From Mycobacterium decipiens (lineage in GTDB: Bacteria; Actinomycetota; Actinomycetes; Mycobacteriales; Mycobacteriaceae), in the NCBI RefSeq assembly GCF_963853665.1, contig NZ_OY970459.1:2108001-2172000 (forward strand): a stretch of DNA of 64,000 nt, read 5' to 3'. A model generated the notes under the pieces. The model saw nothing but the letters and a program-made list of their open reading frames with translations, was not told the DNA's origin and made no database searches. The stretch's first letter is position 1. The number at the start of each line of letters is the position of its first letter. Below, in pieces: positions 42,293-52,005 of the stretch. The translations under genes were made by a program, and so were the position numbers.

Positions 42293-43716
42293 CGTCCGCG
42301 GTCGTCGTCGGTGCCGGGCCCAACGGCCTGGCCGCGGCGATCCACCTCGCCCGTCACGGAATCGAGGTACACGTGCTGGAGGCCCGCGACACGATCGGCG
42401 GGGGAGCGCGCTCCGGTGAGCTCACCGTGCCCGGGGTCATCCACGATCACTGCTCGGCGTTTCACCCGCTTGGCGTCGGATCACCGTTCTGGAAGGAGAT
42501 CGACCTCGGGCGCTACGGCCTGACCTGGCGGTGGCCGGAGATCGACTGCGCGCACCCGCTCGACGATGGCACCGCCGGCGTGCTGTATCAGTCGATCGCG
42601 CAGACCGTGGCCGGCATGGGACCGGACGGCACCCGGTGGCGTAGCGCGGTGGGCGATCTCGCCGCCGGGTTCGATGAGCTGGCCCAGGACTTGCTTCGCC
42701 CGGTGCTCAACGTCCCCCGCCACCCGATCCGCCTGGCCCGCTTCGGTCCGCGCGCGGTGCTACCGGCCACTGCCATGGCGCGTTGGTTTCGGACCGAGCA
42801 GACACGGGCACTGTTCGGTGGTGCGGCCGCGCACGTCTACAGCCGGCTGGACCGGCCGCTGACCGCATCGCTCGGGTTGATGATCCTGGCCAGCGGCCAC
42901 CGCTACGGCTGGCCCGTCGCGCAAGGCGGATCCGGGTCGATCGCAACGGCGCTGGGCGCCGCCCTAACCGCCCATGGCGGCAAGGTCAGCACCGGCGTCA
43001 CGGTCACCGGCCGCAATGACCTTCCCGACGCGGACATCGTCATGCTCGACCTCAGCCCGGCCGCGGTCCTGCAGATCTACGGCGACGTCATGCCGACCTG
43101 GATCAAGCGGTCCTATCGGCGCTACCGGCAGGGGGCGTCGGCGTTCAAGGTCGACTTCGCCATCGAGGGTGATATTGAATGGACCAACCTCGACTGCAGG
43201 CGTGCCGGTACGGTTCATCTGGGCGGCACCTTCTCCGAGGTCGCCGATGCGGAATGTCAACGCGCCCAAGGAAAGATGCCGCAGCGCCCCTTCGTCCTCG
43301 TCGGGCAGCAGTACCTGGCAGATCCATCCCGCTGCGCGGGCAACGTCAACCCGATATGGGCCTACGCGCACGTGCCGTTCGGCTACGCCGGCGACGCCAC
43401 CGCCGCCGTCGTCGACCAGATCGAGCGGTTCGCCCCGGGATTCCGCGACCGGATTACCGCGACGGTCAGCACGTCCACCTCTGAGCTACGGGCCTATAAC
43501 CGCAACTTCATCGGCGGAGACATCATCGGCGGCGCCAATGACCGGCTGCAGGTCATCTTCCGTCCGCGGGTTGCCCTCGATCCGTATGCGATAGGTGTGC
43601 CGGGGGTTTATCTGTGTTCGCAGTCCGCGCCGCCGGGCGCCGGGATCCACGGCCTGTGCGGCTATCACGCCGCCGAATCGGCGCTGAAGTGGCTGCGCCA
43701 GCGACGCGGTCGCTGA
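42289..43716 (+). CDS. FAD-dependent dehydrogenase, phytoene-desaturase-like (Rv1432-like)
   Basis: The 475-residue protein opens with a GxGxxG FAD-binding motif (VVVGAGPNGLAAAIHLARHG, residues 4-23) and the LEARDTIGGGARSGE ribose-binding segment. The C-terminus has GVYLCSQSAPPGAGIHG, the FAD-proximal motif of phytoene dehydrogenases and carotene isomerases. It is probably an amine- or isoprenoid-type oxidoreductase in the cytoplasm or at the membrane, coupled to the upstream membrane protein. Substrate unknown. The next two genes of the M. tuberculosis order (Rv1433, Rv1434) are not found. Confidence 0.88.
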   Translation: MTSAVVVGAGPNGLAAAIHLARHGIEVHVLEARDTIGGGARSGELTVPGVIHDHCSAFHPLGVGSPFWKEIDLGRYGLTWRWPEIDCAHPLDDGTAGVLYQSIAQTVAGMGPDGTRWRSAVGDLAAGFDELAQDLLRPVLNVPRHPIRLARFGPRAVLPATAMARWFRTEQTRALFGGAAAHVYSRLDRPLTASLGLMILASGHRYGWPVAQGGSGSIATALGAALTAHGGKVSTGVTVTGRNDLPDADIVMLDLSPAAVLQIYGDVMPTWIKRSYRRYRQGASAFKVDFAIEGDIEWTNLDCRRAGTVHLGGTFSEVADAECQRAQGKMPQRPFVLVGQQYLADPSRCAGNVNPIWAYAHVPFGYAGDATAAVVDQIERFAPGFRDRITATVSTSTSELRAYNRNFIGGDIIGGANDRLQVIFRPRVALDPYAIGVPGVYLCSQSAPPGAGIHGLCGYHAAESALKWLRQRRGR

Positions 43717-43773
43717 ACCCACCGTCGGTCGCGTCTTACCCGGGGGCCCCGCAAACCTGGCAGAGCATCGGCC

Positions 43774-44391
43774 TCAGCGTGTACCCGCGGGCGGAGCGGC
43801 CGCCGCAGGACCGGGCGGAACCGGCTGACCGGGTACCGGCCCGCCAGCCGGCGGGGGATTACCCGGCGCATCCTTGGCCCCAGACATGCCAATGAGTGGA
43901 GCACTGGCCACAGGATCCACGGGAGCACCGGCCAGGATCGGGCCAAGCGCGATCAGCGGAGCACCCGCCGGCACCACCGGTGCAACCGCTGGCACGGGTG
44001 CAATGGCTGGCACGGGTGCGCCCCCTGGCACGGGTGCAATGGCTGGCACGGGTGCGCCCCCTGGCACGGGTGCAATGGCTGGCACGGGTGCAATGGCTGG
44101 CACGGGTGCACCCCCTGGCACCGGTACAACCGCTGGCAACGGCCCCGGCGCAACAAAAGGAACACCAGCCATGTCGGTGAGTGCAGCACTGCACATATCC
44201 GCGGCTGCCGCACCACCGCCGGCTGCCGGCCCGCCGGCCGCTGCCGGCGCGTCGCCCGCCATTCCCTGGATGCACGCGTAGCCGCCAGTTATCAGCGGGG
44301 CGGCCGCCGCGTCCGGGCTCAACGCGATAGCAGCTCCGCACAACCCAGCGCTGGCAATTACTTTGATCTTGAACCGATCGACGATCGCCAT
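43774..44391 (-). CDS. Secreted Pro/Ala/Val-rich protein with hexapeptide repeats (Rv1435c-like)
   Basis: The 205-residue precursor starts at ATG 44391 with GAGGAGA upstream on the minus strand. The signal peptide (MAIVDRFKIKVIASAGLCGA) ends near the AAAA run at residues 28-31. The mature part begins PLITGGYACIQGMAG. From about residue 90 there are eight hexapeptides of type PVPAIA or PVPGGA, encoded by 18-bp repeats at 43981-44124. The C-terminus is again Pro-rich (GNPPPAGGPVPGQPVPP). Function is unknown; it is likely surface-exposed or extracellular. Confidence 0.85.
   Translation of the reverse strand: MAIVDRFKIKVIASAGLCGAAIALSPDAAAAPLITGGYACIQGMAGDAPAAAGGPAAGGGAAAADMCSAALTDMAGVPFVAPGPLPAVVPVPGGAPVPAIAPVPAIAPVPGGAPVPAIAPVPGGAPVPAIAPVPAVAPVVPAGAPLIALGPILAGAPVDPVASAPLIGMSGAKDAPGNPPPAGGPVPGQPVPPGPAAAAPPAGTR
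43981..44124. repeat. Eight tandem 18-bp repeats (hexapeptide coding)
   Basis: Eight units alternate between TGCAATGGCTGGCACGGG (PVPAIA) and TGCGCCCCCTGGCACGGG (PVPGGA) with slight variants. A ninth, degenerate unit follows at 44125-44142. The repeat is in frame with the secreted protein on the minus strand, so copy-number changes would keep the frame. Confidence 0.92.
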
Positions 44392-45878
<1,487 letters not shown>

Positions 45879-45880
45879 CC

Positions 45881-47119
45881 GTGAGCATTCCAAACCTCAA
45901 AGATCTGCTCGCCGAAGGTGTTTCGGGTCGCGGCGTGCTGGTGCGCTCCGATCTGAATGTGCCGCTCGACGAGGATGGCATCATTACCGACGCGGGTCGT
46001 ATCATCGCGTCGGCGCCGACGTTGAAGGCGCTGCTGGAGGCCGGCGCCAAGGTCGTGGTCGCCGCGCACCTGGGTCGTCCGAAGGACGGTCCCGACCCGA
46101 AGCTGTCGCTGGAGCCGGTCGCCGCGGCGCTAGGTGAGCAAATCGGCCGGCATGTGCAGTTGGCGAGCGATGTTGTCGGCACCGACGCGTTGGCCCGTGC
46201 CGAAGGGCTCACCGAAGGCGACATCCTGCTGTTGGAGAACATCCGCTTCGACAAACGCGAAACCAGCAAGGACGACCACGACCGACTGACCCTGGCCAAA
46301 CAACTGGTCGAATTAGTCGGAACGGGAGGCGCTTTCGTCTCCGACGGATTCGGGGTGGTCCACCGCAAGCAAGCCTCGGTTTACGATGTCGCAACCCTGC
46401 TGCCGCACTACGCGGGTACGCTGGTGGCCGACGAGTTACGAGTACTGCAGCAGTTGACCAGCTCGACCCAGCGGCCCTACGCGGTGGTGCTCGGCGGATC
46501 GAAGGTGTCCGACAAGCTGGGTGTGATCGAGTCGCTGGCGACGAAGGCCGACAGCATTGTGATTGGTGGCGGAATGTGTTTCACATTCCTCGCCGCACAG
46601 GGATTTTCGGTCGGCAAGTCGCTGTTGGAAGACGACATGATTGAAACCTGTCGCAGGCTGCTGGAAACCTATCACGATGTGCTGCGACTGCCGGTGGATC
46701 TGGTGGTGACCGAGAAGTTCGCCGCCGACTCACCGCCCCGGACGGTCGATGCCGGCGCCGTTCCGAACGACCTGATGGGCCTGGATATCGGGCCGGGATC
46801 GATCAAGCGGTTCGGCACGCTGCTGTCCAACGCCAGGACCATCTTCTGGAACGGCCCGATGGGCGTGTTCGAGTTCCCGGCGTACGAGGCGGGCACCAGA
46901 GGAGTCGCCGAGGCGATCGTCACCGCGACCGGTAAAGGTGCTTTCAGTGTGGTCGGCGGCGGCGACTCCGCGGCTGCGGTGCGGGCGATGGGCATCCCCG
47001 AGGGCGCCTTCTCGCACATATCCACCGGCGGTGGTGCGTCGCTGGAATACCTTGAGGGCAAGACACTTCCCGGCATCGAGGTACTGAGCCGTGCGCAGCC
47101 AGACGGAGGAGATTCGTGA
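45881..47119 (+). CDS. pgk: Phosphoglycerate kinase
   Basis: The 412-residue monomer starts at GTG 45881. [15 protein letters not shown] is the N-terminal signature, and [10 protein letters not shown] binds 3-phosphoglycerate. [16 protein letters not shown] and [10 protein letters not shown] form the nucleotide and phosphate-binding part of the C-domain. Usually this last motif reads GGGDTVAA or GGGDSAAA, so it is intact. It makes ATP from 1,3-bisphosphoglycerate. The stop overlaps the tpiA start (GTGA). Confidence 0.97.
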   Translation: MSIPNLKDLLAEGVSGRGVLVRSDLNVPLDEDGIITDAGRIIASAPTLKALLEAGAKVVVAAHLGRPKDGPDPKLSLEPVAAALGEQIGRHVQLASDVVGTDALARAEGLTEGDILLLENIRFDKRETSKDDHDRLTLAKQLVELVGTGGAFVSDGFGVVHRKQASVYDVATLLPHYAGTLVADELRVLQQLTSSTQRPYAVVLGGSKVSDKLGVIESLATKADSIVIGGGMCFTFLAAQGFSVGKSLLEDDMIETCRRLLETYHDVLRLPVDLVVTEKFAADSPPRTVDAGAVPNDLMGLDIGPGSIKRFGTLLSNARTIFWNGPMGVFEFPAYEAGTRGVAEAIVTATGKGAFSVVGGGDSAAAVRAMGIPEGAFSHISTGGGASLEYLEGKTLPGIEVLSRAQPDGGDS

Positions 47120-47901
47120 GCCGAAAGCCGCTGATAGCCGGCAACTGGAAGATGAACCTCAATCACTTCGAGGCGATCGCGCTGGTGCAAAAGATCGCAT
47201 TCTCCTTGCCGGACAAGTACTACGACAGGGTGGACGTCGCGGTCATCCCACCGTTCACCGACCTGCGCAGCGTGCAAACCCTGGTCGACGGGGACAAACT
47301 GCGATTGACCTATGGCGCGCAGGACTTGTCACAACACGACTCCGGCGCCTACACGGGTGACATCAGCGGAGCATTTTTGGCCAAGCTGGGTTGTCGCTAC
47401 GTCGTCGTCGGTCACTCCGAGCGGCGCACCTATCACAACGAGGATGACGCGCTGGTGGCCGCAAAAGCCGCCGCCGCGCTCAAGCACGGCCTGACGCCGA
47501 TTGTCTGCATTGGTGAGCACCTCGACGTCCGTGAGGCGGGAAATCACGTGGCCCACAACGTCGAACAGCTGCGCGGGTCGCTGGCTGGGCTGTCTGCCGA
47601 ACAGATTGGCGGCGTCGTCATCGCCTACGAACCGGTCTGGGCGATCGGAACCGGGCGGGTGGCCAGCGCTGCCGACGCCGCGGAGGTGTGTTCGGCGATC
47701 CGAACGGAGTTGGGCTCGCTGGCCTCGGTGCAGATTGCCGACAATGTGCGGGTGCTCTACGGTGGCTCGGTGAACGCCAAAAACGTCGGCGACATCGTGG
47801 CCCAGGCCGACGTCGATGGTGGCCTGGTCGGCGGGGCGTCGCTGGACGGCGAGCAGTTTGCCACACTGGCCGCGATCGCGGCCGGTGGTCCGTTACCGTA
47901 G
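47116..47901 (+). CDS. tpiA: Triosephosphate isomerase
   Basis: The 261-residue TIM barrel starts at GTG 47116 ([20 protein letters not shown]). The N-terminal lysine is in GNWKMN, the catalytic His in [11 protein letters not shown] and the catalytic Glu in [15 protein letters not shown]. The phosphate loop is [13 protein letters not shown]. It interconverts dihydroxyacetone-P and glyceraldehyde-3-P. It is last gene of the glycolytic operon, convergent with a TetR gene, with 15 bp between the stops. Confidence 0.97.
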   Translation: MSRKPLIAGNWKMNLNHFEAIALVQKIAFSLPDKYYDRVDVAVIPPFTDLRSVQTLVDGDKLRLTYGAQDLSQHDSGAYTGDISGAFLAKLGCRYVVVGHSERRTYHNEDDALVAAKAAAALKHGLTPIVCIGEHLDVREAGNHVAHNVEQLRGSLAGLSAEQIGGVVIAYEPVWAIGTGRVASAADAAEVCSAIRTELGSLASVQIADNVRVLYGGSVNAKNVGDIVAQADVDGGLVGGASLDGEQFATLAAIAAGGPLP

Positions 47902-47916
47902 GGGATCGCGGGCTCG

Positions 47917-48537
47917 CTACGCCCGCAAGCCTTCGAGTAAGGCCATAAATGCGTGTTCGACCTCGTCTTTGGTCCGGTCTTTGTCGGTCGCATCGGCAAT
48001 TTGCAGGGCGGACTCGGTTAGCGCGGCCAGCAGCAGATGTGAAAGCGGCGGCAACGGTACGCGCCGAATCACCCCGGCGTCCATGCCCCGTTCGAGAGCC
48101 CCGACCACCAGGCCAAGCCCGTAGCGCATGTCGATCTGACGCCATTCGCCCCACCCGAGCACTGACGGGCCGTCAATCGCGATGATCTGCAGCGCGTCCG
48201 GTTTAGTCGCCGCGTCAAGGAACGCGTCGAAGCCGACAACCAACACGTCCCACGGGTCGGTGACCTTGTCCATGGCGGCCCCGACGTCGGCGACCAGTCC
48301 GGCTTCGACGGTTTCGAGTACGGTCTGGAACAGATCTTTCTTGTTGTCGAAGTGGTAGTAGAGAGCGCCGCGGGTGACTCGGGCGCGGGTGACGATGTCC
48401 TCGATCGAGACGTCACGGTAGCCGCGCCGCGAGAATAGGGAACGGCCGGCGTCGACGAGGGCTCGACGCGTCGCGTCCGTGTGGTCCGAGCGCCTGCTGC
48501 GTTCTCGGTTCGCGGTGGCCGCCGGTGGGGATGTCAT
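47917..48537 (-). CDS. TetR-family transcriptional regulator
   Basis: The protein has 206 residues from ATG 48537. The N-terminal helix-turn-helix is at about residues 22-65 (TRRALVDAGRSLFSRRGYRDVSIEDIVTRARV, then TRGALYYHFDNKKDLF), typical TetR. The remaining helical ligand domain is not assigned. It overlaps the upstream SnoaL-like gene (ATGA), so both are read from the same promoter beyond 48953. That promoter carries two CATACT-N3-AGTATG palindromes, which makes it the likely autoregulatory site. I do not recall this gene beside tpiA in M. tuberculosis; it is an accessory insertion. Confidence 0.88.
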   Translation of the reverse strand: MTSPPAATANRERSRRSDHTDATRRALVDAGRSLFSRRGYRDVSIEDIVTRARVTRGALYYHFDNKKDLFQTVLETVEAGLVADVGAAMDKVTDPWDVLVVGFDAFLDAATKPDALQIIAIDGPSVLGWGEWRQIDMRYGLGLVVGALERGMDAGVIRRVPLPPLSHLLLAALTESALQIADATDKDRTKDEVEHAFMALLEGLRA

Positions 48538-48953
48538 GGCCGGCCTCGGATGGCTGTCAACCAGCCGAGCCAGGTCGACGGATGCTTGAGGACCTTGATC
48601 AACAGTGGGAACGAGTCGAAATAGCTCACCCGTTCCACGGCCTTGTCGTCGCGCAGCAGGAACCGATCGATGACCGGCCACTCGACCACCTCGTTCCCGA
48701 GCCGCGCCATCAGCCGGAACTCGATGAACACCACATCGCCTGCTTGGCTCCACCGGTCGACTTCCCCGTGCAGGTCAGGCAGCAAACCCAGAATCCGGTT
48801 GAACGCCCGCTGGGCCGCCGCCAGGCCATGCGCCGGTGGTGACAGCGGCTGTACCAGTCGCACGTCGGGATGCAGGTGATTGGCCAGTCCACCTGGCGAC
48901 GGCGCCTTCCAGAAGTCGGCGAACCCCTCGACGAATCCGTTGGATGCGCTCAT
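48534..48953 (-). CDS. SnoaL/NTF2-like protein (Rv1439c-like)
   Basis: The protein has 139 residues from ATG 48953 (MSASNGFVEG). A compact NTF2/SnoaL cone fold is suggested by the length and the pattern FADFWKAPSPGGLANHLHPDVRL, followed by FIEFRLMARLGNEVVEWPVIDRF. Such proteins include ketosteroid-isomerase-like enzymes, but no catalytic residues can be assigned. It is first gene of a two-gene unit with TetR. It is probably related to the Rv1439c gene of M. tuberculosis at the same place. Confidence 0.75.
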   Translation of the reverse strand: MSASNGFVEGFADFWKAPSPGGLANHLHPDVRLVQPLSPPAHGLAAAQRAFNRILGLLPDLHGEVDRWSQAGDVVFIEFRLMARLGNEVVEWPVIDRFLLRDDKAVERVSYFDSFPLLIKVLKHPSTWLGWLTAIRGRP

Positions 48954-48982
48954 TCGTCTCCTCTGTGGGCAATGCTTGTCCA

Positions 48983-49019
48983 AACATACTGCTAGTATGT
49001 AGCATACTTGTAGTATGTT
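48983..49019. promoter_or_regulatory. Double palindrome (CATACT-N3-AGTATG x2), putative TetR operator
   Basis: Two perfect dyads, 48985-48999 and 49003-49017, stand three bases apart, and the whole 37-bp block is itself a longer dyad, with AACATACT and AGTATGTT at its ends. It lies between the divergent SnoaL-TetR operon and the nitrilase-family gene. TetR dimers bind such 15-bp palindromes, and two adjacent dimers are common. Confidence 0.75.
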
Positions 49020-49104
49020 GCTGGGCAAGCCCAGTGTAGCGAATCCAGTTGCGGGTTAATAGTTTTCGGCGATCGGGTTCTGAATGGATCAATCGAGGTA
49101 GGCC

Positions 49105-50100
49105 ATGCTGGAAATGGCGAAGGTAGCTGCGATTCAGATTGCGACAACGAGTGGCCGGCTCGATGACAACCTTTCGCATGTTCGGGCCCTGACCGGGGAG
49201 GCGTTGGCGGCCGGAGCGGACATCATTGCCCTTCCGGAATTCTTCACGGGCGCTCTTGCGCCGTCGGACGACGCATTTTCGGTCGCGCTCCCGGCGGGCC
49301 GAAACCGGGCGACCGATTTCCTACTGGAGGTTGCGACGGAGCATCGCAAATACATCGGTGGCTCGCTGCTCGTCGCGGAGGGAAACAACCTGTTCAATCG
49401 CTACTTCATGGCCACCCCGTCGGGACAGCTGTACGCGCACGACAAGGATCTGCCGACGATGTGGGAGAACTGCTTCTACACCGGGGGTAACGACGATGGC
49501 GTCTTCGAGACCGACCTCGGCGGCATTGGTGCGGCGGTCTGCTGGGAACTCATCCGCGCGCAGACGCTGTCCAGGATGGCTGGTCGGGTCCGGATGGTGA
49601 TCACCGGCACGCACTGGTGGGACCTGCCGAGCAATTGGCCGGCCGTGCCCTACCTGCTGCGATCGCCCGCGCGTGCCAACCGGAAGCTCAGCGAAGGCGC
49701 ACCGGTGGAGTTCGCGCGGCGGCTCGGCGTTCCTGTGCTTCAGGCCAGCCACTGTGGGACCTTGGCCGGTGATTTCTACCTCGCCCCAACCTGGAATGCC
49801 CGGCTGCCGTATCGGACGGCCTTCGTCGGGGCCACCCAGATCGTGGACGGGTGGGGTCGGGTGGTGGCGCAACGAAACACCCAAGAAGGGCCCGGCGTGG
49901 TGGTCGGCGACGTGCCGTTGGGGCGCGTTGCAACAGCGGAATCGGTGGCCGTGCCCGATCGATTCTGGATCCCCAAACTGCCTCTGCTGCACCGCCTCTA
50001 TTGGACGCACCAGAACTGGGCGTGCAAGGGGATGTATCAGCGCGTCGGTCGAACCAAAGGACTGGACGCGGCCGCGGTCAACGCGATGACGAGCATCTGA
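49105..50100 (+). CDS. Carbon-nitrogen hydrolase (nitrilase superfamily)
   Basis: The 331-residue protein starts at ATG 49105; ATG 49114 is an alternative. The nitrilase-superfamily triad is visible: Glu in ALPEFFTG, Lys in AHDKDLPTMWE and Cys in GAAVCWELIRAQ. These enzymes hydrolyse amides, nitriles or carbamoyl groups. The substrate is not deducible. It is divergent from the SnoaL-TetR operon, and the double TetR palindrome lies in the shared promoter, suggesting ligand-induced expression. Not part of the M. tuberculosis order as I recall it. Confidence 0.88.
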   Translation: MLEMAKVAAIQIATTSGRLDDNLSHVRALTGEALAAGADIIALPEFFTGALAPSDDAFSVALPAGRNRATDFLLEVATEHRKYIGGSLLVAEGNNLFNRYFMATPSGQLYAHDKDLPTMWENCFYTGGNDDGVFETDLGGIGAAVCWELIRAQTLSRMAGRVRMVITGTHWWDLPSNWPAVPYLLRSPARANRKLSEGAPVEFARRLGVPVLQASHCGTLAGDFYLAPTWNARLPYRTAFVGATQIVDGWGRVVAQRNTQEGPGVVVGDVPLGRVATAESVAVPDRFWIPKLPLLHRLYWTHQNWACKGMYQRVGRTKGLDAAAVNAMTSI

Positions 50101-50121
50101 TGCCCGGCCCGGTCGCCGCGC

Positions 50122-50670
50122 CTACGGTGCGAGCCGCGAGATTGCGTCGTGGACGGCCGCGATGCGGCGGCTCAGGTGCCCGGCGGGAACGTCGATGAGC
50201 CGGTAGCCGAACGCACGGTAGCTGTCCTCGTGGATCTGTTCGAACTTCAGCGCGTCCTGGAAGCCGATCCGACGGGCCGCGGTCGGCTCGCAGAAGCCGA
50301 GGTTTCGGATGAAGAAGACCTGCCGCTCGTATACGCGCTCGGTGGTGATCCGTTCCAGCTCGGCCGACAGGGCAGGGGAGACGGGAAGGCCCAGGTGTAC
50401 GGCCAAGGCGTGGGTGCACACCGGCGACCGATCGAAGACCAGAATGCCGGTGGTCGGCAGGTTGGGTGCGATCTGGCGCTGACGCTGCACGGTGACAATG
50501 TCGTCGACGAAGGATGCGCGATTCCATGGTTCCCGCTCGCCGTGCGCCTGTCGGTGCGTGATGACATCGGTGGCGGCTTCTCCGACGACGGAATGTCCCA
50601 ACGCATCGAGGCCCCGCAGAATTGACGTCTTACCCGCGCCCGGTGTGCCGGTGAGGATGTAGCGGCGCAT
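50122..50670 (-). CDS. P-loop NTPase/kinase-like protein (AAA_28 type)
   Basis: The 182-residue protein starts at ATG 50670. A Walker A motif GTPGAGKTSILRGL lies at residues 8-21, and LVFDRSPV resembles a Walker B/lid segment. The C-terminal portion has HEDSYRAFGYRLIDVP, typical of small AAA_28/NadR-kinase-like ATPases. It probably phosphorylates a small molecule or acts as a nucleotide switch; no substrate can be named. It follows an antibiotic-kinase homologue on the same strand with a 55-bp gap and may share its transcript. Confidence 0.82.
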   Translation of the reverse strand: MRRYILTGTPGAGKTSILRGLDALGHSVVGEAATDVITHRQAHGEREPWNRASFVDDIVTVQRQRQIAPNLPTTGILVFDRSPVCTHALAVHLGLPVSPALSAELERITTERVYERQVFFIRNLGFCEPTAARRIGFQDALKFEQIHEDSYRAFGYRLIDVPAGHLSRRIAAVHDAISRLAP

Positions 50671-50725
50671 GATCGAGATCCTTCGGTGCCGACGATGGGC
50701 AGGTTGGTTGGTGGTGGGTGCTCGG

Positions 50726-51661
50726 TCAGATCCCGAGCAGGTCGGCCAGCACCCGTGCCTCGTTCATGACGACGTGTGCGCCGGAGGTGTCGCCGTGTGC
50801 AGCCACATCCAGCGCTGTCTCTATGCGGCGTGCGATACCCCAGGCCTGCATCCGTTCGACATTCCCGTCCAAAGCGTCGGCCACCAGTGCGAAACGTTCG
50901 GTGAGCACTGAGTGCGGGTCAGCGTGCGTGAACGGGTCGTCAATCTGCTCCAACAGTGGCCACGGGTCGTAATCGGGGTCACCGATCATCGGCTTGGCAT
51001 CGATGGCAAGCCACGGCCGCCGGGAGGCGGCGACCACGTTGCCCGGGTTGAAGTCACCGTGCACCACGACGGTGTGCGAGGCACTGGCCGGCAGCTCGCG
51101 GAGCAGGCGGATGCCGTGCGCCACCAGGCCAGGATCGAAGCCGGGTCTGCATCGGTGCATGCGCTGCTCAACTAGATCCGCCCACTCGGCGGTGACATCT
51201 CCTAGCCGCTCGAGCCTGGTCAGCTCAGGTACCGGTGCTCGCCACAGTTCGCGCAGGAGCCCCGCACCAAACAGCAGCCGTCGTGCGGCGCTGAGCTGGT
51301 GCGCCGATCCGAGCGGGTGGCCGGGTTCGCAGCGCTCGAGCAGCAGGGCGTGATGGTCGCGGTCTTCGCGCAGCAGGCGCACGGCACCGTTGCCGTCCCA
51401 CAGCCGCAGCGCCTCCGCCTCGCCGGCCGCCTCCCGATGCGGCCAGCCGACCTTCAGCACCACCGGGAGCCCGTCCGGTAACCTCGCCGGCGCCACCCAT
51501 GAGCAGCTGCCGCCGCGAAACGGAGGCTCCAGCCATAGTTGCCACCGCGACTGCAGCCGAGCCACGACGTGAGGCAGCCGTTCTAGCCACCCTCGCCCGG
51601 AGCAAGTTCCGCTGAGCGTGCCCATGATCGGCAGCGTGGAGGGAAACAGCTCGGCCGTCAC
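50726..51661 (-). CDS. Aminoglycoside/hydroxyurea phosphotransferase family protein (APH_6_hur)
   Basis: The 311-residue protein starts at GTG 51661; ATG 51625 is an alternative. The ATP-binding part (VVLKVGWPHREAAGEAEAL, WDGNGAVRLL) is the signature of the APH(6)/hydroxyurea phosphotransferase family. The catalytic loop VVHGDFNPGNVV has the Brenner-motif Asp and Asn, and the metal-binding Asp is in AIDAKPMIGDPDYDP. Members phosphorylate streptomycin or hydroxyurea; distant members act on other metabolites. So intrinsic drug modification is possible but not proven. It is not in M. tuberculosis at this locus as I recall. Confidence 0.85.
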   Translation of the reverse strand: MTAELFPSTLPIMGTLSGTCSGRGWLERLPHVVARLQSRWQLWLEPPFRGGSCSWVAPARLPDGLPVVLKVGWPHREAAGEAEALRLWDGNGAVRLLREDRDHHALLLERCEPGHPLGSAHQLSAARRLLFGAGLLRELWRAPVPELTRLERLGDVTAEWADLVEQRMHRCRPGFDPGLVAHGIRLLRELPASASHTVVVHGDFNPGNVVAASRRPWLAIDAKPMIGDPDYDPWPLLEQIDDPFTHADPHSVLTERFALVADALDGNVERMQAWGIARRIETALDVAAHGDTSGAHVVMNEARVLADLLGI

Positions 51662-51702
51662 GGCTCGGGTTCCTCGGGCGCGTCGACGGCAATTGATCCG
51701 CG

Positions 51703-51936
51703 TCAGCGGTACTTGATTAACAGGGCAACACCGACGATGGACACCAGCCAGATGCCGGTGATGAACAGCGTCAACCGGTCCAGGTTCTTCTCCACCACCG
51801 TCGACCCGGACAGACTTGACTGCACACCCCCGCCGAACAGCGTCGACAGGCCGCCACCCTTGGCGCGGTGCAGCAGCACCAGCAACACCACCAGCACGCT
51901 GGTGATCACCAGGGTGATCTGCAGGGCCAATTCCAT
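51703..51936 (-). CDS. secG: Protein-export membrane protein SecG
   Basis: The 77-residue protein starts at ATG 51936 ([14 protein letters not shown]). It has two membrane helices, residues 5-24 ([20 protein letters not shown]) and 53-73, joined by the conserved loop [19 protein letters not shown]. It is an auxiliary subunit of the SecYEG translocon. The gene is divergent from ppc, with 69 bp between the chosen starts. The M. tuberculosis locus Rv1440 matches. Confidence 0.94.
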   Translation of the reverse strand: MELALQITLVITSVLVVLLVLLHRAKGGGLSTLFGGGVQSSLSGSTVVEKNLDRLTLFITGIWLVSIVGVALLIKYR

Positions 51937-52005
51937 GACCGGCAGCCTACCGAACGCCCGCCCGACATGAGGCGCCGAGTGCGCCGTTCGCCGATACTGG
52001 GACGT

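Noticed and set aside
43981..44124. CRISPR-like array
   Set aside because: Repeats are 18 bp, contiguous without spacers and encode an in-frame hexapeptide.
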